Assembly (NCBI GenBank): GCA_033964015.1
Contig: CM066924.1
Location: 12,302,625 to 12,366,624 of the forward strand
DNA from: Scolanthus callimorphus
Lineage: Eukaryota; Cnidaria; Anthozoa; Actiniaria; Edwardsiidae
Length of the DNA: 64,000 nucleotides
Direction of reading: 5' to 3'
The translations under genes were made by a program, and so were the position numbers. This document shows, in pieces, positions 23,330 through 35,073 of this stretch; position 1 is the stretch's first letter, and each line of letters opens with the position of its first letter. The notes below the pieces were generated by a model. That model was not told the origin of the DNA and made no database searches. It saw only the letters and a list, made by a program, of their open reading frames with translations.

Positions 23330-23545
23330 TAAACTGTTTGGTATTACCAAAGGAACATTTGTGACAAGTTTGGTGCCTGTACGGTCTTTGCAGCCCCCAC
23401 AAGATCCCTTATGTCTAATTTGGACAAAATGCCCCTCCTCTCCCCCCTAGGGCGAACATTTGTGGCACCCCCCTCTAAAACTGTTTAGTATCACCCAAGG
23501 AACATTTGTGCCAAGTTTGGTGCCTGTACGCAAAAGTGCACGATC
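23330..23545. repeat. Direct duplication, about 150-bp spacing
   Basis: The block around AACTGTTTGGTATTACCAAA, GGAACATTTGTGACAAGTTT and GGTGCCTGTACG (about 23332-23385) recurs with small changes at about 23477-23531. An imperfect direct repeat, with no gene. Confidence 0.6.
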
Positions 23546-23785
23546 CGAAGGTTTTTTTACCCTAACAGACCCTACTATACTGCTTTTTTGTATTTTCTTC
23601 TCAAATCCTACAATGAAGAAAAAAACAACAACAAATAAATCAAAATTTGATCAAGTTCACATTTTGAGGCTTCCAAGGAAATTTTTTTGTTTTACTTTGT
23701 ACAAATGAGTCTTGGATGCACTTGGCCTTTGCTCAAATATTGTCACTGGAAATTTTTGCTAGGTTTCCTCACTATATATACTAAT

Positions 23786-23920
23786 TAAAACACTCATGTT
23801 ATTTCAATTTTGGTGGATAGAATTATTAAAATATCTACCTTATGCCTATATATGCCTATCAGCAATAGATAGATATTTTGCCATTATCCACCTAAATTGA
23901 AATAAGATGAGTGCTAATTA
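23786..23920. mobile_element. Short palindromic MITE
   Basis: The left end ACTCATGTTATTTCAATTTT, then GGTGGATA, pairs with TATCCACCTAAATTGAAATA, then AGATGAGTG. TAATTA-type sequence flanks both sides. Confidence 0.55.
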
Positions 23921-24334
23921 ATTATATAAAAAATTTAAAACTTATGTAGGTCCCTTATACCTTTTTAAAGTAGATCACTAAACAGGCCCATCATCAACCG
24001 ACAGTCTTTGGGAAAACATTGTTGTCCAAAATGAGAGTCTTCCACTGTATACATATAATACCAGAATAATCAATAAAAAAATCTAAACAAAAATTGAATG
24101 GAAATAGTCAAATTCCTATCATTTGTTTGACAATTGCATTGCATGGTCATCTGCAGCAATCCCCTGAAATCGCCTGTTGTTCCTGATTATTTTTTTAACA
24201 AGTTATTTTACAATGGGCTTCACAATGACGGTACTAATTTAGTCTTTAGGCAGCCTTGAATATCAATATTTGTTTCTTACTAGCTGATGGCCGTGAAAAA
24301 TTGACGGAGTTATTAATTATGCTATTATACAATA

Positions 24335-24459
24335 GAGCACTTTTCATATGACTGTAGTGAAACAAATCGCAAAGTAATTACACCAATTCTGAACAAAACC
24401 TATAGGAGTAATAACCGAGTTATTGCGAATTACTCACGTCAGTCATCTGAAATCCGCTC
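24335..24459. mobile_element. TA-flanked MITE, GAGC...TATGACTG family, copy 1
   Basis: The ends GAGCACTTTTCATATGACTG and CAGTCATCTGAAATCCGCTC are flanked by TA on both sides (24333-24334 and 24460-24461). The end pattern matches the element at 56604-56790. Confidence 0.6.
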
Positions 24460-24795
24460 TATGCTGGTAAATCATTTAAGTCCCTGATTGGTTTAGCGCA
24501 ATCTGTTATAAGAGTGCAGACACACACTTGATGTCATCACATGTGCTGCTAGCAAAAACACACACTGTTGAAACAACAAAAAACATTTGCTGTTGCTGTT
24601 GTATAAAACAGATACCCCTTTTTGTATATTCTCATATAGTTGCACAGAAGACTTCACAGAATGTCATGAACAATAGCCACTCGTCTGCGAGCCAATGGCA
24701 TTATGTGACATCATCTGTTCATGATGGCGCTATGGATGTCTGCACAATTAACTTCGAACAACCAACACTCAACAGAAACGATCAGTTGAACATAC

Positions 24796-25065
24796 CTTCA
24801 CCTTGCTTGCAATCTTATCCTTAGTGTAGACGCTAAAATCTTTTGTAGTTTGCGAGTCAGAAGATTTCCTCTTGTATAAAGCAACAAACTTCTCTTTGAT
24901 ATCTTCATACTTTGTCTTAACGCTTTCCCACTCGATTCCTTCGTAGTCATTCTGCGATGCAAATTCTTTTACCACACTCAACAACATTTCTACCTCTTCG
25001 TCTGTCCAGCTGAGGCTGAGTTGTTCTGTTTCTGAAGACTTTTTGGGCTTTTTTTTCGGAGGCAT
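24796..25065 (-). CDS. Candidate first exon, Myb/SANT-like DNA-binding protein
   Basis: The ATG at 25065 opens a lysine-rich, NLS-like start (MPPKKKPKKSS). A Myb/SANT-like helix set follows (LSLSWTDEEVEMLLSVVKEF, YEGIEWESVKTKYEDIKEKF), ending KDKIASKVK at a GTATGT donor at 24795. W-T-D-E-E and the second W-x-x-V motif are typical of the Myb/SANT-like domain in Harbinger-associated and related transposon proteins. The exon is 90 codons, phase 0. It faces away from the + exon at 25549, with a 14-bp tandem array between them. Confidence 0.6.
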
Positions 25066-25092
25066 GAGTAGTAGTATATAGGGTGGATATAG

Positions 25093-25352
25093 TACAGCAC
25101 TTTATACGCCAGCATTTATACGCCAGCACTTTATACGCCAGCACTTTATACGCCAGCACTTATAATACAGCACTTTATAATACAGCACTTTATAGTACAG
25201 CACTTTATAGTACAGCACTTATAGTACAGCACTTATAGTACAGCACTTTATAGTACAGCACTTATAGTACAGCACTTATAGTACAGCACTTATAGTACAG
25301 CACTTATAGTACAGCACTTATAGTACAGCACTTATAGTACAGCACTTTATCT
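25093..25352. repeat. TACAGCACTTATAG tandem array
   Basis: About 17 irregular copies of a 14-18 bp unit, (T)TATAGTACAGCAC, with an early variant TTATACGCCAGCAC. Each unit contains a TATA-like step. The array occupies most of the space between two divergent candidate first exons. Confidence 0.85.
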
Positions 25353-25548
25353 ATAAAAGCTAGTGTGTGAGCGATGTGAGGTATTCACAAAGATGCACGG
25401 AACTCAATTTGAGCAAAGAATGGAAGCTTCGTAGTCAGGTTGGTAGACTAATTATCACAGCTGGCATAAAGCGCGCGGATATCGGCACCGTCTGCCTGTG
25501 CCTGTGGTCAGCGGCGCGCGGTATGCTAATTTCGCTCTTCGATTCAAA

Positions 25549-26248
25549 ATGGCGGCGCGACGAGCTCAGCGATTCAATCGAGAGCAAGTTCTTGATATGC
25601 TAGATCTTTCAGATGCGAGCGATGAAGAGAAAAGTGTCAGTGGGGAAAACGAGGGGGTCGCTGCCAGAGTAAAAGAGGCGCTTGTGGCATTTTTGGACGG
25701 AGGATCCGATGGTTTGGAAGGAGACAAACGTGAGGCATTTCTGGATGCTGCTGTAGATGCCATCCTTCCACTGCATGACCTGGCTACTGGAGGCAATGTT
25801 AGCGATTTTCTTGTCAAAACTCCCATTAATGCGGGATCTATACTGAAGCAGGAGTCGAGAATCTGGATTACTCGGATTTATCGTCGGCTAACTGGGAGGC
25901 GTTGTGCAAGGAATCCCTTTTTCGCCCAAGTTCGACGAGATATGCCTTGGGAAGTTTTTACTTCATTCACCCGCCTTATTCGCAACGCCGATGGGTTCGC
26001 TCGGCCTTTCTGCACCTTCTCCCGGTCAGGAAGCAAGGAGCTGATTCAGTTTAGCTCTATTCGCCTGCTAAAAGTGCTCCTTATATTGCTTAGCGGTATG
26101 GATGCTGAAGCAGTGGTCTCCAATTTCAAGAGGCAACTTTCTGGCCTGAAAAGCGGTCACAAGGTTTCACTTATCGTCACTGATGCAAAACCATTTATAT
26201 TTTGTTTCAAGAAGAGAACTGTTGAATTAACTATTTCCTTTTATTTTG
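25549..26248 (+). CDS. Candidate first exon, unknown protein (233 codons)
   Basis: The ATG at 25549 (AAAATGG context) starts MAARRAQRFNREQVLDMLDL, then an acidic patch (SDASDEEKSVSGENEG). Beyond it the sequence is a mixed globular region (KREAFLDAAVDAILPLHDLA, DMPWEVFTSFTRLIRNADGF, SIRLLKVLLILLSGMDAEAV). A GTGAGT donor follows at 26249 (TTTTG|GTGAGT). The N-terminus with a following acidic run recalls piggyBac-derived proteins, but the rest does not match. A single 700-bp open exon with a start and a donor argues for a real gene of unknown function. Confidence 0.55.
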
Positions 26249-27966
26249 GTGAGTGGAACACTTGTGGGGTCCCTCAACACAATTAATAGCTTAAATTATG
26301 TGAACACAAGGCATGCAATGGATATGCCTCCAAGAGTCAGGCCATTGCACCGGGAGACAATCCCCTTCTCTTACAAAGAGGACAATGGGTTATTTAGTGT
26401 TCACCCACTACAGGGGACAACTTAGCAGACTTCATTGGATGTAACGGATTTCTGGCACATTGCTTACAGTCATGAGAGTTGTTTCACAGTATATATGCCT
26501 CTAAGAGTCAGGTCATTGCAATAGGATCGGCAATCAATATGCTTACAAAGAGTGCAATGGGTTCTTTAGTCTTCACATGTTATAGCAAAGTTTGCAAATA
26601 CACCTCCGGGTCATTTGGTCTCAAGACTAATGGGCACAGAGCAGAACTATGTTCAACCACCACAGGAAAAGACTGAGCAGACTGGATCCGGATCAGATTG
26701 GTGACACTTAACTTACAATCATGAGGACATGGTCATTGCAATGGGCAGTTGCAAAACAAAATCTTCACCCCAAAATCTGCAAAATTCCATGGTGGGTAAT
26801 GGAAAGATATTGAGCTCTAGGCTAGGGGGACAAACATTTTAAGGGTGGTCATGAGAAAATTCACTGGAATTCCAGGGTGCATAGGAATGTCCAGGGTGGG
26901 TACCTGGGTGCATATTTTTTTTGCCTACTGGGGAAGCCAATCTACTCTCTACTTTGAAGTGGGTTGTCAGTCTGGATCTCAGCTTACATTCTCATCTCAG
27001 AAATGGAATTCAAGTCCAATGCTCAAGTGACCATGCTTAAGGATCCTGTTTTCTTGAACTCTGAATAGTTTGTGGGTGACAGAGGGATTTTATTTCACAA
27101 ATGGTATTTCAATCCATGAATTTATCAGACAAATGCTTTCTTGGACATTTACATGTAATTTGTACATGAAAGTTGGTTGTTTTGGAAAGGAAGAATTTAG
27201 GAGTAAATAAGGTGAGAGCTTTTTTTAAAGCCAAAAAATATATATCCAACAGAAAATTTAATCATCCATCAACTAATCAGAGGAAGGGGACAAAAGATGC
27301 CTGAGCTATTTTGTTTAGTGGGCAGCCACAAAAATGTGAATCTTAAGAGGTGGAGCCTAAACAGTGAGTAAAACATAATACAAAAGAGATTTTATTTATT
27401 TTCAAAAATACACAAACCAAATTTATAACTACAGAATACCATACACATGGATTAATAATGTTTCATTTTCACAAAAGATATGCTAATAGCATTCAAAGAT
27501 ATTACATGTTTTCATATTTTATTAAAAAGAAAACAATTCTTTAATAAGAGAAAAGTATTGTACACATATATGTTTTCCAAGAGGTTTGTAAAATCTAAAT
27601 ATCATTTAATATCAGAAGTGTAAAAAATGCTTAGAGCATCATAAAAATATTTATATATACATATTATATGTAATTTATATATTACATTTATAGAAGAGAT
27701 ATGTATTATATTTATGAGATAAAACTGTACAGATACAATGTTTTTGTACACCTATTAGGTTTTCACTTAGAAGACATAAATTACTCATGATTATATTACA
27801 ATATACTGAACAGTCATTAGCAACTTTTTTGTTTTGTTTTTTTTTCTATTTTTATTTTCCTTCATGTTTCGTTCATTGCTTGGTTAGATTTTGGATTTCT
27901 TTCATGTTCTTTTTTCTTGACAATTTTCTTCGATTTTTGTATTATTGCTTCATTGCTCTTTTCTTT
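26249..27966. other. Intron or noncoding, with repeated AAGAGTCAGG blocks
   Basis: The sequence around 26328-26440 (CCTCCAAGAGTCAGGCCATT, then GCA) recurs in altered form at about 26495-26590 (GCCTCTAAGAGTCAGGTCAT, then TGCAAT), a degenerate direct repeat of about 170 bp. No exon was recognised downstream to pair with the donor at 26249. Confidence 0.4.
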
Positions 27967-28103
27967 TGTGTGATTCCAGAAAACTCCAGGGCGGGGGGGG
28001 GGGGGGGGGGGGGGGGGGGGAGCTCATATTATTTCCCAAACAATCACTGTATTTTTCACTGGAAATGGGCAGAGGGGTATGGATAATTTCTAGAATCACA
28101 CAT
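27967..28103. mobile_element. Palindromic MITE with poly-G, related to 10850-11040
   Basis: The ends TGTGTGATTCCAGAAAACTC and TATGGATAATTTCTAGAATC, then ACACA, are inverted relatives. A run of 28 G (27993-28020) replaces part of the left arm. Confidence 0.55.
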
Positions 28104-28306
28104 TTTCATCTTTTACTTTTCTTTTTTCTTTGATAAAACAGTACAGATAGAAAACCTTGTCAAAGACTCCATAAAGAGGCCTTCCAGAAAGGAAATCCTT
28201 GTACCCAAAAACAAAGATAAGGCTACCCTGTACCTCAATTATACTATTGTCTTACTTGACACCCAAAAAGCTGATATCTTTTTCCCTTACAATTTTTTTC
28301 TTTTAA

Positions 28307-28543
28307 AGGGAGGCTGTCACAATACGTGCATGCTCCAGGAACGATCACTGAGCAAAACTATTTAGACCACTCTATCAGAAAACTATTAAAGAATATGTAA
28401 AACGTTAACATTGGTCGGATGGATCGAGAAATAGCGAGATTAAAACGGATTGTTTTTCGTGTTTCCAGCCTTAGCTGACCATCGTTATGGGATGATACTT
28501 CTTTGTTTTGAGATGCGCAGAACAGCTGCGTGACAGCCTCCCT
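28307..28543. mobile_element. TTAA-flanked MITE, AGGGAGGCTGTCAC ends (237 bp)
   Basis: The inverted ends AGGGAGGCTGTCAC and GTGACAGCCTCCCT are directly flanked by TTAA at 28303-28306 and 28544-28547. Like the larger element at 15694, this suggests Kolobok or piggyBac mobilisation. No coding sequence. Confidence 0.7.
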
Positions 28544-28547
28544 TTAA

Positions 28548-30171
28548 AGCATATGCTCCTCCTACCCTCTTTACTGACTCTCTGCTAGTAAAAGAAAAGA
28601 AGTACCATAGTATCGTAAAGACAAATAAACAGGTTTTGAAAACATCTTTTAAAAACATACTGGAAGTGTTCAAAGGGATTCAGTGGGATTTGAGAAAGAC
28701 CACATGGATGATGTGGTCACTCTTTTTTGAGTGTTATGTAAAAATATGGTTTTCTAAAATGTCCTTGTGCTTTCTGTTGCTTTCAAGAGAGGCATTTAAA
28801 TACCAGAAAACAAGTCAACTTCAAACATATGCTCTCAGTTAGGCACTGAGAATACAATGTCAAATATTACAAGGTTTGAACTTTGACAACCAGATGAAAC
28901 AGAAACAAGTGAAGTGCAACTTGATTGCTTGTCTCTCCTGCAAACTACAGAAAGTTATTGCCAAAGACAACAAGACACACATTTTTGTTTTAGTGACAAC
29001 TTTATTACAAGAGAGTCTCACAGCTTTCACCAGTACTCTTCAAACCCATACCTGTTTAAATGTTGAAAGTCCTCTAAGTTTTCAAAGAAGGCATTTTTCT
29101 TACCTGGAATGACTGTGTTGCCCATGGGATCAAGCATGTTCATAAATTTAAACCAACTGCAACCTGAGTCTGCTAATCCAATCCCTTTCTACAACACAGC
29201 AGAATCATAGAGCCATGATTGCAGTTTCAGAGTCACTTAGTAAATGCTACTTAGCAACAGCAAGGCAGTGGCTCTTTGTTATGGTATAAGCCATTATTGA
29301 CAAAAAACAATATAAATCAGGCTCATCAGACTGCTTCCATAGAATACAAGTGAAAAACAACATTGCTTATATTATCTGCAATTGGTGTATTCAACATGGA
29401 TGATACTCAAAGAGCATTTTACACTGAAAAATCTTGTATGATATCATACTCTCACAGCATGGCATGGTATTTTTCCAGAAAAAAAAAAATATTATGTCAC
29501 ATATTAAAAAATTGTTGCAATGGCCTCTTTTGCCCCAGTCTTGTTGTGATGTCATTTTTGCTAATTTGCATAAGTAAGAATTTTGAATATCTCTTGAACC
29601 AATAGACTGAGCTTAATCAACGTCAAATAAATGGTATTCTTCCTTATTTTTAATGGGCGATCGAATAAGCCATTAAATTGTCAGCCTTGAGTGACACTTA
29701 AACATATTTAAATGTTATATTGTTATGTAAATGTCATGCTGATTTAATGCTGCTTAGTTTTGTGATTTAAAAGGCCATAAGGAGCCATACACTTAAACTG
29801 CTATGCCATGTGAATCAAGCTAATAGACCATAGCTTGGGTGTGATGTTTTCACATTTCAGATCATGTGGCATTCATTTGAATAATCTTTCTTTGTTTGAG
29901 ATGCTTCATCCATATCCATCCTTTGGTGTGTAGCAGAATAATAATAATAATAATTTATTATTAAAATTAAAAAGAAGAAAGAAAGGATCCGAAATGGGAA
30001 GACATTACAACCAAGCAAAGAAGGTCTATACAGAATGAAGCTCAGGTTCATACTACTACTCATACTACTCTACCTTGGCGTACACTCACCTCAACATTAT
30101 GACGTACTGGGTGGTTGCAATAGTAGCAGCAAGCGTTGGATGGATCCTTTGCCATTCCACAGTAACAGTAT
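28548..30171. other. Noncoding stretch
   Basis: No gene recognised. An (ATA)n run lies at 29936-29956. Confidence 0.35.
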
Positions 30172-32289
30172 TCATCCAGCTGCACTCTTTTTGGAATGTA
30201 TGAGAGGTGGCGAGAGGAAAAGGGCAGATGTGTTGTAACCTCTTTTTCTTAACCACAAGAGGGACACATATTCATGTTTGAATATCTGCACCCACCTGTG
30301 GCGAGGAAGGGTATTGATACTATACTTACGCACAAACACATGTTTAGCCTCCCTTCCCTCCATGGAGTTCAAGCCAAGTCCCAAACCATACTGCTCTACC
30401 ATTTCTGCTGTGTGGGCAGGCACAATATGACCAACGGTCCATACAGTGGGATTCACACTGAAGAACAGCACATTGGCCTGAAATAATTCTGGCATAAAGT
30501 TGTTAGTTGTGTAACCTGTTCCTTGGAAATTTCAATACGAGAAAACAGAGAGACACAATCTCGAAGACAAAGACACAAATATGCAATCCAGTGATATACT
30601 TTGTTTACTCTATCTGATCCCTGTCGAGTATTAGAATCGACTGCTGAAATTAAAATCATGAAATTACAAAGAAAAAGTCTAGAGTCTCTACCAGTAAACC
30701 GATAAGAAAATGGTAAGCCCCTTGCTTGGGTCTCATTAAACCAGCTGATGATCTTTTTGGCCAAGCGAGACATATTGCACTGTGTCCACAGTGTATTAAT
30801 GTAACGATACAAAGGACTGTTACTAGGGACCTGTGAAAAAAGAGAAACAGATTCAGCAAGATTAGACTGGCTGATGACTTCATTTAAAAGGGAGCGGTGG
30901 GCAAGGGCAACTGCATTGTTTTGCAAATGAAGGGGATCAACATGTGCTTGCTCAATCAGCTTTCCAAGAGGCGGCACAAACTCCTGTCTGCTTTTAAGGC
31001 TAGCGATGTACTGGGTGAGCTTGGTCCTTAGAGTTTTGGGCTTTAGAGGTGCTTGTCTAGCTTCTTCTAAATTTGTTAACTTGATCTGCAACCTTGAGTC
31101 GATGGTCATAAACCCACCGCCGCCATTTGTGCTGAGGGGATTTTCCAAAAGTTCCTGAAAGATCAGAACAATTGTCATCCCGTACATTAGCAAAGGTTGA
31201 AAAATACTTAGCACTATTGCTCAGCTCACCTGCAATAAAACAGAGCATCTTCATGTCATTTGGTAGTTCTGCAATGCGAAACTTCACATTGACAGAAGAG
31301 CCATTGCACAGAACAGAGTATGCCTGTTTCTCGATTTTCTGTATTTCTTTCAAAAGGTGTTTCACATACCTGGCAATGGAACACAGCTTTCGGTACAGTT
31401 GGCCCCAAACAGTAAAAAGTTTTCATTGCTGCTAAGTACACCCCTGCCAATGTTAAGGAAGCTGACAAGCCAGGCTGTTGCTGTTTCGTCTTTGCCAAAG
31501 GGTGCACCATCACCACCTAGGGACACATAGAAAGTGTGAGTTTCCCCTGAAAACCATGTCAGCTGATAATGGGTGTTATTTAGATAGTACTCTGCTAAAA
31601 TTAATAAGAGTTCCTCCAAGTCCCTGTAGACACCATCTACCTTTTCTGACTCTATCAGTCCATCACAGAAATCATCCCTCACATTACGTAATATGCCAGT
31701 ATCAATAGACTGTACAAATGGCATCATACGGTGATACGGTACTAACCTGGGGTAGTAGCAGTTGCTAACCTTCATGCGTGTGCTCTTGAGTTTGCCTCCT
31801 GATGTTGTAACATTCTTATAACTGCTTGCCTTATAGACACTACGGTACTTCTTCTTACCCATTATGCCCCCACTATAATACACTGCTATACTACGTTTCA
31901 TGTTATCTTTGCTACTCTCAAAAGCCTTCACTTTACCTTTCATATATCTTGGAATTACATGTTTACTAATGCGCTTATTTCGAACTATCCCCTGGCCTAT
32001 TACTTCTGTACTACATTTCTTGAAGGTTGTTTCAACCAAGCCAACTTCACCACTTTTTTCTCCTCCATGAAACTGTTGAGCAGCAACATATGTATCCATT
32101 CTCCTTTCCTGCATAGCTCTCTCTTTGGGACTCACTTATCTGTATCAATATATTTTGTAGGGTAGCATTTCCTTTTTTTGATTCCTAAATCAGTTAGAAA
32201 TTTTCTCTTCTTTCCCTTTCTACTTGGATGACCATCTTCCTCAACTGCTCTATTGATTCCCTCTAACTCATTACAGGTTTTGTCAATCT
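30172..32289 (-). pseudogene. Multi-copy cnidarian gene of unknown function, frameshifted
   Basis: A long minus-strand coding block starts after an acceptor-like TTATAATAG near 32290 and runs to 30172 through four or more frames: about 32136-32289, 31362-32135, 31057-31365, 30453-31214 and 30172-30495. Landmarks in order are GINRAVEEDGHPSRKGKKRK, FYVSLGGDGAPFGKDE, LSSNENFLLFGANC, AELPNDMKMLCFIAGELSNS, FVPPLGKLIEQAHVDPLH, VYHWIAYLCLCLRDCVSLFS, GLGLNSMEGREAKHVFVRKY. This order matches, as I recall, large predicted cnidarian proteins present in many copies, probably derived from a DNA transposon; the G-G-D-G-x-P-F-G motif could hold a catalytic aspartate, but that is inference. The frame changes near 32135, 31365, 31090 and 30480 are single-base slips, not intron boundaries, so this copy is probably dead. 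Confidence 0.55.
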
Positions 32290-33477
32290 ATTATAAAAAT
32301 AATAATATGGAACAATCATGCTTTTTTAAAAATATGTAAACAGAAGCTTCGACCTTTTTTGTTGCTGGCAGCAACAAAGAAAAGAAAGTAAAAAACACAA
32401 ATTTAAATAGACATAAAATAATTAAAAACAGATTTAATAATAGTTTCAAGCTTACAGATTTAGCAGGGAAAACCCTAATTCTTGAGATTGTTTGAACTAT
32501 TACCATAGCAACGCGCGCGCTTTCATGTTTTTCGTGTTTCTTCTTTGTAAAATAAAAAATATATAAGTGGTAAACGACTGCATTTAGAACTGAAGAAGGC
32601 TTTTTGTGTGTATTAGTTGTAGAACTATTACAAAATACTATTAGGAAAACGAGCGGTAGTGAATGTACTCAACTGATAGGGTCAGAATCAACTCAAACTT
32701 TGACTCACCTTCCAACATGTCTACAAGCTAACAAGCTCCACATTTTATGAGATATTTATATAAAAATGACATTGGAAAGACTATTAGATAAACTTTTGAC
32801 TCGCCTTATCTTTCACACGAGTCAGGGATTTCCGCTTCGCGTCAAGGTTTCTCCTGCCGGCTTTGAGTTGCTGGTTCGCTACTGTTATTTTGGACCAGGT
32901 GAGACGAATCCGTTTGCGTGTAGCCGCAAGCAAGCCCAACGGCATTCGCTTATTTCGTCGACTTCTGGTCATCACAGGCGGAACAAGACGGCGAGGGAAA
33001 CATCAAAAATATCTTTTCGTGCGGAGAAGGAAAGAAAACCAAAACCATACGATTGTAGACCATGAAAACCTCTTCCAGAAAATATTAACATTAAATACAA
33101 TCAAATAACATCCCAAACGGTATTAAGTGCACAGTTTTACCTTTTTTTCAGGCCTTCACATGATTTTCAACAAAAACGCGAAACAGCTTGAATTGTCAAG
33201 TGGATAGATAAGCGTGCGAAAGCACAAGAATGGCGCGAAATGGCTCCATCGAAAGCTCCTTCCTTCGAGATTGTCTTTGTGTAGTTGACAGGACGATCGG
33301 GTACAAAATTAGCCCATGGAGAGGGGGAAAGTAAACTTGTTTTTCGCCATGATATTTTAGTCCCAGTCTCTCAGAAAGACGCACGTCCAAGATGGCGGCT
33401 ATGGACAGATCATGGTGCCGATTTCCGCGCGCTTTGTGCCTAGCGTGTATAAATTCATAAATAATATGTAACCTAAA
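32290..33477. other. Noncoding stretch with a possible small exon
   Basis: A minus frame at 32784-32975 (MMTRSRRNKRMPLGLLAATR) is basic and could be a first exon of the broken gene to the left, but no convincing donor was found. Nothing else supported. Confidence 0.25.
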
Positions 33478-33479
33478 AT

Positions 33480-33891
33480 TTCGATCGGAAGATCTTCGGG
33501 AAGTGTTCGGAAGATCAGCGGAAGTGTTCGGAAGGTCTTCGGAAAGTGTTCGGAATATCTTCGGAAGGTCTTCGGAAGTGCTCGGAAGGTACTCGGAAGG
33601 TCTTCGGAAGATCTTCGGAAATGTTCGGGAGATCTTCGGAAAGTATTCGGAAAGTGTTCGGAAGGTCTTCGGAAAGTATTCGGAAGTGCTCGGAAAGTCT
33701 TCGGAAGTGTTCGGAATGTCTTCGGAAGACATTCGGAAAGTGTTCGGAAGGTCTTCGGAAGTGTTCGGAAAGTGTTCGGATGGTCTTCGGATGGTCTTCG
33801 GAAGACCTTCGGAAAGTGTTCGGGTGATCTTCGGAAGTGTTCGGAAAGTGTTCGGAAGGCCTTCGGAAGTGTTCGGAAAGTGTTCGGAAAT
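33480..33891. repeat. TTCGGAA minisatellite
   Basis: Continuous irregular array of 10-17 bp units built on (G/A)TGTTCGGAA and GGTCTTCGGAA. Because neither strand of the unit contains a stop in several frames, long open frames appear on both strands (33503-33937 +, 33196-33732 -). I treat them as by-products. Confidence 0.9.
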
Positions 33892-33892
33892 T

Positions 33893-34563
33893 ATCCTATG
33901 TATCCTACTTGTCCTAGTAGTGTCCTACTTGTCCTAGTAGTGTCCTACTTGTCCTAGTGTCCTAGTAGTGTCCTATCTGTCCTACTTGCCCTATTTGTCC
34001 TGTCTGTCCTAGTGTCCTACCTGTCCTAGTGTCCTACCTGTCCTAGTGTCCTATCTGTCCTACTTGTCCTAGTAGTGTCCTACTTGTCCTAGTAGTGTCC
34101 TATCTGTCCTACTTGTCCTAGTAGTGTCCTACTTGTCCTAGTAGTGTCCTAGTGTCCTAGTAGTGTCCTATCTGTCCTACTTGCCCTATTTGTCCTGTCT
34201 GTCCTAGTGTCCTACTTGTCCTAGTAGTGTCCTATCTGTCCTACTTGTCCTAGTAGTGTCCTACTTGTCCTAGTAGTGTCCTAGTGTCCTATCTGTCCTA
34301 CTTGTCCTAGTAGTGTCCTAGTGTCCTATCTGTCCTAGTGTCCTACTTGTCCTAGTGTCCTAGTGTCCTATCTGTCCTAGTGTCCTATTTGTCCTATCTG
34401 TCCTACTTGTCCTAGTAGTGTCCTAGTAGTGTCCTACTTGTCCCTAGTAGTGTCCTATCTGTCCTAGTGTCCTATCTGTCCTAGTGTCCTACTTGTCCTA
34501 GTGTCCTACTTGTCCTAGTAGTGTCCTAGTGCCCTAGTGTCCTATCTGTCCTAGTGTCCTATG
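33893..34563. repeat. TCCTAGTAGTGTCCTACTTG minisatellite
   Basis: Tandem array of mixed 10-bp and 13-bp TCCTA-headed units (GTCCTACTT, GTCCTAGTA, GTCCTATCT). It begins where the TTCGGAA array ends and stops about 20 bp before sequence related to the Polinton terminal repeat. Confidence 0.9.
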
Positions 34564-34819
34564 AGGAGGATAAGGCTAGACATTAGGGTCCAAAGGTCAA
34601 TTTGGTGCTTAGTGCTTAATGCTTACAGCCAAGGAAACAGGATCAAGGTCATCAAAGGTCATCAGAGTCCAAAGGTCAATTACCATCGGATCGAAATCCA
34701 CCAATCAAAAGGCTAGAATTTGGATTTTAGCCAATCAGATTGCGTGCTTAACGCACTAATCAAATTACAGGGATTTCGATCCGATGTCCAAAGGTCATAG
34801 TCCAAAGGTTAGAATCCAA

Positions 34820-34832
34820 AGGTCAAAGTCCA
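34820..34832 (+). promoter_or_regulatory. Nuclear-receptor DR1 site (HNF4-type match)
   Basis: The sequence AGGTCAAAGTCCA is a direct repeat of two half-sites with one spacer, identical to the textbook HNF4-type DR1. Eight further AGGTCA half-sites lie at 34594, 34646, 34656, 34673, 34792, 34841, 34918 and 34945; those at 34646 and 34918 are within TCAAGGTCA, the extended monomer site bound by ERR/NR5A-class receptors. Function is inferred from motif only. Confidence 0.4.
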
Positions 34833-35048
34833 AAGTCCAAAGGTCAATTATCAGCGGATCGAAATCCACCAATCACATTTGAGTATTTTGATGCGGATGT
34901 CCGAGGAAACAGGATCAAGGTCATTGAAGATCATCAGAGTCCAAAGGTCATTTTACCATCGGATCGAAATCCACCAATCAGAAGGCTAGAATCACGCAAC
35001 CAATCAGAATGCGTGCTTAACGCACCAATCAAATTACTGGGATTTCGA

Positions 35049-35073
35049 TTACGTCATCCCACTAGTATATAAA
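35049..35073 (+). promoter_or_regulatory. Left inward promoter: CRE-like site and TATA box
   Basis: TACGTCAT at about 35051 and TATATAAA at 35066-35073 sit 67 bp upstream of the first start codon (35140). CCAATCA boxes lie upstream at 34701, 34731, 34868, 34975, 35001 and 35026. Confidence 0.6.

Noticed and set aside
25085..25159. MLAYKVLAYKVLAYK frame
   Set aside because: Repeat-driven frame of the CGCCAGCACTTTATA variant units.
33480..33891. Possible heat-shock element array (TTC/GAA blocks)
   Set aside because: The core heat-shock motif needs TTCnnGAA spacing; here it is TTCGGAA with one base between, so the geometry is wrong.
33196..33937. Long open frames on both strands through the TTCGGAA array (144 and 178 codons)
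   Set aside because: They arise because the tandem unit has no stop in those frames. Both strands are open at once and the predicted proteins are simple repeats.
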